6,463 bases of DNA from assembly GCA_013214975.1 (NCBI GenBank), contig JABSPR010000312.1:1-6463 (forward strand), written 5' to 3'. The translations under genes and the position numbers were made by a program. The notes beneath the pieces were generated by a model. That model was not told where the DNA came from and made no database searches. It saw only the letters and a list, made by a program, of their open reading frames with translations. Shown here one piece after another: positions 1 to 5,637 of this stretch. Source of the DNA: Flavobacteriales bacterium (GTDB lineage Bacteria > Bacteroidota > Bacteroidia > DT-38). Each line of letters opens with the position of its first letter. The first letter of the stretch is position 1.

Positions 1-1
1 A

Positions 2-688
2 AAGCTTCTGAATCTCTTTGAACTCGTTATAAACTCATTTGAAGAGGACAAAATTATTATTACAAACGAAGTAATAACATCTGTAGCCCAACAGAACATT
101 GCCCTGTATGACAAAACAGGAGAACAACACTATGATATTATATCTGCATTTATAAAATCAATTAGGGGAAGTGACCCGAATGGAGCTCTTTATTGGCTGG
201 CAAGAATGATTGAAGGAGGTGAAGATCCGAAGTTCATTGCGCGAAGGCTTGTAATAGCGGCTTCTGAAGATATAGGCAATGCAAACCCAAATGCCTTAGG
301 AATTGCAAATGATTGCTTCGAAGCAATCAGAAACATTGGAATGCCAGAAGGTCGAATAATATTAGCTCAGGCAACTACATACTTAGCCGTATCCGCTAAA
401 AGCAATTCGTCTTACGCGGCAATAAACAAAGCCATTTCGGCAGTTCAGAAAACGGGAAACCTTTCTGTGCCATTGCATTTACGTAATGCACCTACAAAAT
501 TGATGAAAGAGTTAGATTATGGGAAAGGATATAAGTATTCGCACGAATTTGATCAGAATTTTTCTTCACAAGAATATCTACCAGAAGAAATAAAAGAAAC
601 TGTTTTTTACGAACCAGGATCTAACCGTAGAGAAAAAGAAATAAAACTGTATTTAAACTCCTTGTGGAAAGGAAAATACAACTATTGA
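2..688 (+). CDS. rarA: Replication-associated recombination protein A (RarA/MgsA), C-terminal part, 5' truncated by window edge
   Basis: The frame is open from base 2 to the TGA at 686-688, giving 228 residues. The internal ATG at 206 is not the true start, because family-like sequence continues upstream of it. The first roughly 45 residues look like the end of the AAA+ lid region. From there the sequence matches what I know of the MgsA/RarA C-terminal domain: YDKTGEQHYD, then SAFIKSIRGSDPNGALYWLA, then RMIEGGEDP and RRLVIAASEDIGNANP. The C-terminal HLRNAPTKLMKELDYGKGYKY stretch and the late basic tail are also typical. Family members are about 420-450 residues, so the Walker A/B ATPase core lies outside the window. 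RarA is a cytoplasmic ATPase that acts at stalled replication forks and interacts with single-stranded-DNA-binding protein; the C-terminal domain forms the tetramer. The last 7 bases overlap the end of the convergent gene. Identification is confident; nothing appears broken. Confidence 0.95.
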   Translation, partial: KLLNLFELVINSFEEDKIIITNEVITSVAQQNIALYDKTGEQHYDIISAFIKSIRGSDPNGALYWLARMIEGGEDPKFIARRLVIAASEDIGNANPNALGIANDCFEAIRNIGMPEGRIILAQATTYLAVSAKSNSSYAAINKAISAVQKTGNLSVPLHLRNAPTKLMKELDYGKGYKYSHEFDQNFSSQEYLPEEIKETVFYEPGSNRREKEIKLYLNSLWKGKYNY

Positions 689-1113
689 GCCCACCTTTCT
701 TCAAGTATTTTTACCTGCTTATAAACCAAGCCAAGTACTATCCCTCCGACTCCTTGCTCAAATATTTGCCAAGTAAAATCTATCGCGACGTATGTAAAAT
801 CAATGTCCGTTCTATAAGATATTCCAAATAGCATTACGATACTATATACCAGAAAGCCTATTGCCAGCCCGAGACACATAGATTTAAGCACATGGCTTTG
901 TTCCACTTCCATAATACTAAAGACGGAAGCCATAACAGCCCCTATAGACATATAAACCACAACTGCTAGTGAAATAAAAATATTAAAAGGGTATTGTATT
1001 TTCAAAAAATCATTCAATACCAAACCGTGCCATAAATATGACATACTGAACATCAATACGGATATAATTATCCATGTATAAAAGAATGTCTTGTTAAATA
1101 TTTTCGCTCTCAT
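682..1113 (-). CDS. Small integral membrane protein of unknown function (143 residues, about four membrane segments)
   Basis: I do not recognise this family. The protein starts at ATG (1113-1111) and ends at TAG (684-682). Hydrophobic stretches at about residues 9-30, 43-66, 78-98 and 112-131 predict four transmembrane helices. The N-terminus is basic (MRAKIFNK), and there is a charged loop at about 67-77. Polar and aromatic residues inside or beside the helices stand out: YLWHG at 26-30, and WQIFEQGVGG at 115-124, where a Glu-Gln pair precedes a Gly-rich helix. There is no signal peptide distinct from the first helix and no obvious catalytic motif. The gene stands alone on the minus strand, convergent with and overlapping rarA, and divergent from the large operon, so it should have its own promoter in 1114-1242. 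The ribosome site is weak (a GAG about 10 bases upstream). Length, membrane pattern and clean start support a real gene; the function is unknown. Confidence 0.8.
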   Translation of the reverse strand: MRAKIFNKTFFYTWIIISVLMFSMSYLWHGLVLNDFLKIQYPFNIFISLAVVVYMSIGAVMASVFSIMEVEQSHVLKSMCLGLAIGFLVYSIVMLFGISYRTDIDFTYVAIDFTWQIFEQGVGGIVLGLVYKQVKILEERWAQ

Positions 1114-1158
1114 TTAATATCTCAGCACAAAACTGCAATATTTTAGTATATAAATTAC

Positions 1159-1187
1159 CAAGCATACTACATATAATTACCTATCAA
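1159..1187 (-). promoter_or_regulatory. Possible Bacteroidota-type promoter for the 682-1113 membrane-protein gene
   Basis: Read on the minus strand, TTG at 1187-1185 is followed by 18 bases and then TATGCTTG at 1166-1159. The Bacteroidota primary-sigma consensus is TTTG or TTG, about 19 bases, then TAnnTTTG, so the -7 box has a single mismatch and the spacing fits. Transcription would begin near 1153, leaving a leader of about 40 bases before the ATG at 1113. This is a pattern match in AT-rich DNA, so the confidence is modest. On the plus strand the best -7-like words are TATTTTTA (1201-1208) and TAACTTAG (1211-1218), but neither has a TTG at the right distance. Confidence 0.3.
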
Positions 1188-1203
1188 CTCAATAGATAAT
1201 TAT
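1173..1203. repeat. Imperfect inverted repeat in the divergent intergenic region, possible operator
   Basis: ATAATTACCTAT (1173-1184) and ATAGATAATTAT (1192-1203) are reverse complements at 11 of 12 positions, separated by the 7 bases CAACTCA. The only mismatch is C1180 against A1196. The repeat lies between two divergently transcribed genes and covers the proposed -33 element and part of the spacer of the leftward promoter. That position suits a binding site for a dimeric regulator. A transcription terminator is unlikely because no gene ends here. The arms are nearly all A and T, so chance occurrence is a real alternative. Confidence 0.45.
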
Positions 1204-1242
1204 TTTTATCTAACTTAGAATCCATTCAGGTAAAGCTATACG

Positions 1243-3339
1243 ATGATGTTTAAAAAAGAGTTACTGTTTTTTTTATTTGCAACACTGCTTTTGCAATTTT
1301 CCTGCAAAAGAGATCTTACGATTCCATCATGGGAGGCCGACGTGATGTCTCCTTTAGTATCAACTTCTTTAAAAATCGGGAACCTATTAACAGATACTTT
1401 AGTCCAGACAGAAAGCGATAGTTCTTTAACCATTGTCTATCAACAAGACCTTTTTACTTTACGGATAGATACACTATTGGAAATCGAAGACACTTCTTAT
1501 TCTTACGTTGCAAAATTAGATAGTATCGAAATTACCGATTTCAGTGCTGTAGATTCTATTACATTATCCGAGATAGGAACATCAAACCCACTATTCGGCT
1601 TTTTACTTGCATCTCTTGTTGGGGACCCGCTAACGCCAGCCGAAATTAGTGCTTTTCAAAATCTTAGTTTTTCAAACTATGTAGACTTCAGTAGTTTTTT
1701 CGAATCTGCAACTTTCAATGAAGGTGAATTAACTATGGAAATCACTAACGACCTACCTCTCGATATAGAAAACATAACAATAGAACTGCAAAATGCTAGC
1801 GACGGGTCTGTCTTTGGCTCAGTTACAATCCCTTTAATTGAAGCATATGGCACATCTTCTGATGTAATCCCACTTGCAGGTCAATATGTAGAGGGTGAAA
1901 TCATATTCAACGTTATCTCGTTTGATTTGACATCCGACTGTATTCCCGTCTGTCCTACAATTGAACTTGAAGATGGAATAATATTCAGTTTAACACAGTC
2001 CGATTTAGATATAGAGAGTGCCACTGCAATCTTCCCGGAGCAGTCTATAATTTACAGAGAATTAGAAACGTCATTTGGTCTAGATGGTTTATGGCTAAAT
2101 GAAGTGACCGTAAAAACTGGGAATTTTGTGTTTAATATCGTTAATACACTTGAAGACACATTGTTTTTAGAATATGTACTTCCTAATTCTTGGGATAGTA
2201 ACGGCAATCTATTTCGAGCAACAGCTATATGTCCTCCTAAATCCATTGTTGATAGTGTGTTTACAAAACTGGATGGATTCACTTTGGATCTTACAGGCCA
2301 GAACTTAGATAAGATAAACACAATGTATCATATACTAGAGGGTAATATAAAATACACTGGCGAAATAACTTCACTGTCTAAACAAGACTCCGTTGAAGTT
2401 TACTTTTCGATTCAAGACATTGTTCCAGAACATGCCGTAGGGCACATATTAAACGACATTCATGCCTTCGGACCAAACACTGTTGATTTAGACTTATTTA
2501 ACCAAATTAGTAACAGCCCTATAAATGCACTTTCATTTAGCTCTATCAATTTAGATTTAGAAATATCAAATGAAATCGGTGTAAATATTTCTGCATCCAT
2601 CACTAATATTACATCAACAAACGATAACAACAACTCTTCGTTTTCAACATCCCTAGACCCAGTATCTGTTGCATCACCAGAGGATAATTTGCCAATTGTA
2701 CCACTAACATCCTATTTGATTTTCCCTAATAATGATGCCCGTGGAATTATTGAAACAATCCCCAATCAAATTAGCTATTCAGCACAAGTAGAAATAAACC
2801 CTCTAGCAACCATTACTCCTCCTTCTCCACAAAACAGTGGCACCGATTTTATTTATTATGGATCAGGAATTTCTACAAAATTAAACCTCAATATCCCTCT
2901 TAATGTAATTGCGCAAGGCTTGGTACTCTCTGATACGGTTAATTTTACGATGGAAAGAAATGAGAATCTTTCTAAAATTGAAAATGGCTCACTTAATCTA
3001 ATAATCGACAACGGATTTCCAATTGAAGCTAATGTTCAAATTTATTTAATGAATAATAGTAATGTAATTATCGACTCCTTATTTGCATCCAAGCAGAACA
3101 TCCAAGCAGCTGTTATTGACATGTCTACGAATAAAGTAGAGGATAAAATGAAATCTGAATTATTCATACCCTTGAGCAAAGAAAAAATTGATAACCTGTA
3201 CGAAACTTATAAGATGATGATCTTTGTAGACTTTTCTACATCGTCGTCCAGTACGGGAGCTAAAATTTATTCTGATTACGGGATAGATGTTAAGGTAGTT
3301 GGTGATTTTACTTATCCTGTTGATGACGCAATAAAATGA
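1243..3339 (+). CDS. Large Bacteroidota-type lipoprotein of unknown function with strand-rich repeats
   Basis: This is a 698-residue exported lipoprotein. The N-terminus is a lipoprotein signal: basic MMFKKE, a hydrophobic core, and the lipobox FSC with Cys21 as the lipidated residue. Translation may begin at either of two adjacent ATGs (1243 or 1246). The mature start, with PSWEADVMSPLVSTSL at 28-43 and then IGNLLTDTLVQ, resembles unnamed Bacteroidota lipoproteins I have seen beside DUF5723 genes; I know no named domain for it. The rest is predicted beta-rich. A short pattern of alternating hydrophobic residues followed by I-x-N/D recurs near residues 161-184, 293-315, 433-457 and 581-604, suggesting four related sandwich-like (LEA14-like) units. 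Cysteines occur at 21, 233, 237 and 330; 233 and 237 are close enough to form a disulfide. The C-terminal region (about 540-693) ends in a strand-rich part around IYSDYGIDVKVVGDFTY. The gene ends in an ATGA overlap with the next gene, so the two products are probably made together. No enzymatic motif is visible. Confidence 0.88.
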   Translation: MMFKKELLFFLFATLLLQFSCKRDLTIPSWEADVMSPLVSTSLKIGNLLTDTLVQTESDSSLTIVYQQDLFTLRIDTLLEIEDTSYSYVAKLDSIEITDFSAVDSITLSEIGTSNPLFGFLLASLVGDPLTPAEISAFQNLSFSNYVDFSSFFESATFNEGELTMEITNDLPLDIENITIELQNASDGSVFGSVTIPLIEAYGTSSDVIPLAGQYVEGEIIFNVISFDLTSDCIPVCPTIELEDGIIFSLTQSDLDIESATAIFPEQSIIYRELETSFGLDGLWLNEVTVKTGNFVFNIVNTLEDTLFLEYVLPNSWDSNGNLFRATAICPPKSIVDSVFTKLDGFTLDLTGQNLDKINTMYHILEGNIKYTGEITSLSKQDSVEVYFSIQDIVPEHAVGHILNDIHAFGPNTVDLDLFNQISNSPINALSFSSINLDLEISNEIGVNISASITNITSTNDNNNSSFSTSLDPVSVASPEDNLPIVPLTSYLIFPNNDARGIIETIPNQISYSAQVEINPLATITPPSPQNSGTDFIYYGSGISTKLNLNIPLNVIAQGLVLSDTVNFTMERNENLSKIENGSLNLIIDNGFPIEANVQIYLMNNSNVIIDSLFASKQNIQAAVIDMSTNKVEDKMKSELFIPLSKEKIDNLYETYKMMIFVDFSTSSSSTGAKIYSDYGIDVKVVGDFTYPVDDAIK

Positions 3340-4598
3340 AAAGGAAAATATTTACATTCTTATTACTCGGATTGTCATCCTTACAATCATATTCTCAGCT
3401 AAACCGCTATTATGGTTTTGAAGAAATGGATTACAATCAAAATGGAAGTTTTATTACCATCGACGGAGGATTCGATATTAATTCCAATGCTCTTACTAAT
3501 AGCTTTCTCAAGGAAAGCTCGATAGGTACAGAGCTAAAAGATCTTAATTCCTCCAATCATAAAAGCGAAAAAAATCTCACAGGATATGATCTACAGACAA
3601 GTTTAGTATTTGGTGAGACTAAAGAAGAGTTCCTCGGAATCAGTAACGCTGGATATTTTATTGGCATCAAAACAAGAGACCATCTAGATATATCGTACAC
3701 AAAAGATGTATTTGATCTTATCTTTTATGGAAATAAACCTTTCCTTGGAATCGAAGCAAACCTTGGACCTTTATCCTTTCAACGAATTGCATTCGAACAA
3801 ATTCAGTTTGGATTCTTCAAAAGCATTTCTAACGAAAAAAGAACTATTACAACAGCCCTAGGCTTGGCATTGGTTAAAGGACGAAGTGGTATTTCTGTTA
3901 ATTTATCGGATCAAACTAGCTTGTATACTCAAGAAAGAGCTGAGTACATCGATTTTTCAATGGATGGGTCAATTTCATACACAGACCAAGATAATAACGG
4001 AGCTCTTGACATGAATGGTATTGGCATATCAACAGACATTTATACAAAGATTGACTTTGAGAATGGTGATAATATTAACATTTCTATCTCTGATTTTGGA
4101 ACGATAAAATGGAACTCTAGTTCAACTAATTATACGAACAATGAGAGCTTTCATTTTGATGGAATAGAAATTGAAGATGTATTAACGATCAATGATTCAA
4201 TTTTTACCGACATCAACAAAGATTCCATCCAGAATAACATACTTGGCCCTGCCTCTCTATCAAGCTTTTCAACTGTCCTTCCTGCTATTATACAAATAGA
4301 AGGAACTAAGAAATTATCCAACGATAAAATTTATTCTACTATAGGACTCAGACATCAATTAAACTCTAACTACATCCCCTACTTCTACTTTATAAACAAG
4401 TACAAATTCTCGGATAAAATATTAGGTGGCGTTAAAATTGCATATGGCGGCTACGGAAAAATTAACCTTGGCTTAGAACTATCAACATCGTTCAAAAAAA
4501 TACTTATTGTATTGGGCAGCTCAGATGTTGATGCTTTATTCGATTCAAATGGCTTGATAGGAACCAGCTATTATTTAAGTTTGCATAAATTATTTTAA
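3336..4598 (+). CDS. DUF5723-like outer-membrane beta-barrel protein
   Basis: This 420-residue protein has a cleavable signal peptide: basic MKRK, a hydrophobic core, and likely cleavage after Ser20 in SYS|QLN, a common Bacteroidota pattern. Three stretches agree with what I recall of DUF5723: DVFDLIFYGNKPFLG (124-138), a following segment with EQIQFGFFKSI (154-164) and ALGLALVKGRSG (174-185), and ISDFGTIKW (251-259). Alternating hydrophobic strands run through the whole length and the chain ends in Phe (SLHKLF), as expected of an outer-membrane barrel of the PorP/SprF/FadL-like kind. Two acidic loops resemble calcium-binding loops: D217-D225 (DQDNNGALD) and D292-N300. The start ATG overlaps the preceding stop by four bases (ATGA), and the stop overlaps the kdsA start by one base (TAATG), so the gene sits in the middle of a coupled operon. 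The substrate or partner is unknown; the upstream lipoprotein is the natural candidate. Confidence 0.85.
   Translation: MKRKIFTFLLLGLSSLQSYSQLNRYYGFEEMDYNQNGSFITIDGGFDINSNALTNSFLKESSIGTELKDLNSSNHKSEKNLTGYDLQTSLVFGETKEEFLGISNAGYFIGIKTRDHLDISYTKDVFDLIFYGNKPFLGIEANLGPLSFQRIAFEQIQFGFFKSISNEKRTITTALGLALVKGRSGISVNLSDQTSLYTQERAEYIDFSMDGSISYTDQDNNGALDMNGIGISTDIYTKIDFENGDNINISISDFGTIKWNSSSTNYTNNESFHFDGIEIEDVLTINDSIFTDINKDSIQNNILGPASLSSFSTVLPAIIQIEGTKKLSNDKIYSTIGLRHQLNSNYIPYFYFINKYKFSDKILGGVKIAYGGYGKINLGLELSTSFKKILIVLGSSDVDALFDSNGLIGTSYYLSLHKLF
3984..4235 (+). other. Two calcium-loop-like acidic motifs within the DUF5723-like protein
   Basis: Residues 217-225 (DQDNNGALD, 3984-4010) fit the D-x-D-x-D/N-G-x-x-D pattern of thrombospondin type 3 or dockerin-like calcium loops. 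Residues 292-300 (DINKDSIQN, 4209-4235) are a weaker version of the same pattern. Both fall between predicted strands, so they would lie in loops of the barrel. Calcium binding is inferred from the motif only. Confidence 0.4.
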
Positions 4599-5410
4599 TG
4601 AAATATAATATTAACGGTTTAAGTCATTCTGGATCTAGCAACTTCCTGCTCCTAGCTGGACCCTGTGCAGTAGAGAACGAATCTACAACCATGCAAATTG
4701 CCGAAAGGATAAAAGCATTATCTGAAAAATATTCGATCCCCTTCGTATTTAAAGCATCCTATAGAAAGGCCAACCGTTCTAAGTTAGATTCCTTTTCGGG
4801 TATAGGCGATCATGAAGCGATTGAAATACTTAAAAAAGTAAAGAACAGTTTTAATTTACCTATCGTAACGGATATTCACGAATCGGAAGAAGCTTCTATG
4901 GCTGCCGAATTTGCTGATGTACTTCAAATCCCAGCATTTCTTTGTAGACAAACTAACTTACTTGTAGCAGCCGCCAAAACAGGGAAAACTGTTAACATTA
5001 AAAAAGGTCAATTCCTATCAGCCGATGCCATGAAATTCTCTGTAGATAAGGTAAGGATGTCGGACAATGAAAATGTAATGGTAACTGAGAGAGGTAACTC
5101 ATTCGGATATCAAGATTTAATTGTTGATTTCACGAACATCCCAAAATTGAAATCCATAGGAGTTCCAATTATCCTAGACATTACGCATTCTCTTCAGAAA
5201 CCAAATCAATCTAGTGGCGTTACTGGCGGTGACCCAAGTATGATTGAAACTATTGCAAAGGCAGGTATAGCTAATAACGTAGATGGTATTTTCATAGAAA
5301 CTCATCCAAATCCGAAAGAAGCATTATCGGACGGCGCTAATATGCTTCAGATCGATTTATTAGAACCTCTATTAGTTAAGTTATTGACTATTCAAAATGC
5401 CTTGAAATAA
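4598..5410 (+). CDS. kdsA: 3-deoxy-8-phosphooctulonate synthase (KdsA), metal-dependent type
   Basis: KdsA condenses phosphoenolpyruvate with D-arabinose 5-phosphate to give Kdo 8-phosphate, the precursor of the Kdo that links lipid A to the lipopolysaccharide core; it is a cytoplasmic TIM-barrel enzyme. The 270-residue length is normal. Visible signatures are AGPCAVE (20-26), FKASYRKANRS (51-61, with the KANRS motif that separates KdsA from DAHP synthases), TDIHE (91-95), IPAFLCRQT (111-119) and NIKKGQF (133-139). Cys23, His197, Glu234 and Asp245 have exactly the spacing of the metal ligands known in the Aquifex enzyme (Cys11, His185, Glu222, Asp233). Metal-independent forms such as the E. 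coli enzyme carry Asn in place of the Cys, so this one should need a divalent metal. The ATG overlaps the upstream stop by one base (TAATG) and has no separate ribosome site, so translation is probably coupled to the barrel gene. Confidence 0.97.
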   Translation: MKYNINGLSHSGSSNFLLLAGPCAVENESTTMQIAERIKALSEKYSIPFVFKASYRKANRSKLDSFSGIGDHEAIEILKKVKNSFNLPIVTDIHESEEASMAAEFADVLQIPAFLCRQTNLLVAAAKTGKTVNIKKGQFLSADAMKFSVDKVRMSDNENVMVTERGNSFGYQDLIVDFTNIPKLKSIGVPIILDITHSLQKPNQSSGVTGGDPSMIETIAKAGIANNVDGIFIETHPNPKEALSDGANMLQIDLLEPLLVKLLTIQNALK

Positions 5411-5429
5411 ACGACTTAAAAATTACCTT

Positions 5430-5624
5430 ATGAAATACTTAGTAATATCAATTTTTACAATTCTAGTAATGAGCTGTGGTTCTGAACAAAAAGAATCTAC
5501 AGAACAAACCGAAAGTAAGGTTGAAAAAACATTTTCGTTTCAATGTCCAATGAAATGCCAAGGCAGCGGGAAAGATACAGAAGGCAAATGCAACGTGTGC
5601 AAAATGGATCTTGTACAAATGTGA
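5430..5624 (+). CDS. Small heavy-metal-binding-domain lipoprotein (64 residues)
   Basis: The N-terminus is a lipoprotein signal with lipobox VMSC and lipidated Cys16. A Glu/Ser/Lys-rich linker (17-34) follows, then a compact domain FQCPMKCQGSGKDTEGKCNV (37-56) continuing CKMDLV. This matches the small heavy-metal-binding domain found at the start of some CusB-type efflux adaptors and in P-type ATPases, whose usual form is Y-x-C-P-M-H-P ... G-K-C-P-x-C-G-M-x-L. Here His-Pro is replaced by Lys42-Cys43 and the Gly of CGM by Lys58, leaving four cysteines (39, 43, 54, 57) and two conserved methionines (41, 59). It would be anchored in a membrane facing the periplasm and could bind copper, zinc or a similar ion; which one cannot be told. 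It starts 19 bases after kdsA and probably shares its transcript. No Shine-Dalgarno site is visible. The stop lies one base from that of the convergent gene. Confidence 0.88.
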   Translation: MKYLVISIFTILVMSCGSEQKESTEQTESKVEKTFSFQCPMKCQGSGKDTEGKCNVCKMDLVQM

Positions 5625-5637
5625 GTTAATTACTCAC
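5621..5637. terminator. Short hairpin across two convergent stop codons, possible bidirectional terminator
   Basis: GTGAGT (5621-5626) and ACTCAC (5632-5637) are perfect reverse complements around the 5-base loop TAATT. The hairpin contains the TGA of the metal-binding lipoprotein (5622-5624) and the TAA of the minus-strand OmpA-family gene (5628-5626). Neither side has a strong T run (the plus side reads TATTGTAAAC), so it is a weak intrinsic terminator at best. Its place at the only junction between two converging transcripts is the main support. Confidence 0.35.

Larger units (their letters stand above)
1243..5624 (+). other. Probable four-gene operon: lipoprotein, DUF5723-like barrel protein, kdsA, metal-binding lipoprotein
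   Basis: The four genes share one strand, with junctions of -4 bases (ATGA), -1 base (TAATG) and +19 bases. No terminator-like hairpin is visible in the single short gap, and the first two junctions are of the type used for translational coupling. All but kdsA encode exported products with recognisable signals. The transcript would start in 1114-1242 and end near the hairpin at 5621-5637. An operon is an inference from spacing and strand only. Confidence 0.75.

Noticed and set aside
206..208. ATG at 206 as the start of the first gene
   Set aside because: The same frame is open to base 2 and the upstream residues (YDKTGEQHYD, SDPNGALYWLA) belong to RarA, so this ATG is an internal Met.
666..712. 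Possible rarA terminator: GAAAGG (667-672) with CCTTTC (694-699), then TATTTTT
   Set aside because: The stem is only six base pairs with a 21-base loop and lies within coding sequence of both genes; too weak to call.
1201..1218. Plus-strand promoter using TATTTTTA or TAACTTAG as the -7 box
   Set aside because: Each word has one mismatch to TAnnTTTG, but no TTG or TTTG lies about 19 bases upstream; the operon promoter could not be placed.
1236..1433. Minus-strand 65-codon open frame
   Set aside because: It lies opposite the start of the lipoprotein gene, including its signal peptide, and shows no domain or signal of its own.
2052..2321. Minus-strand 89-codon open frame
   Set aside because: It is entirely inside the well-supported lipoprotein gene on the other strand and its translation resembles no protein I know.
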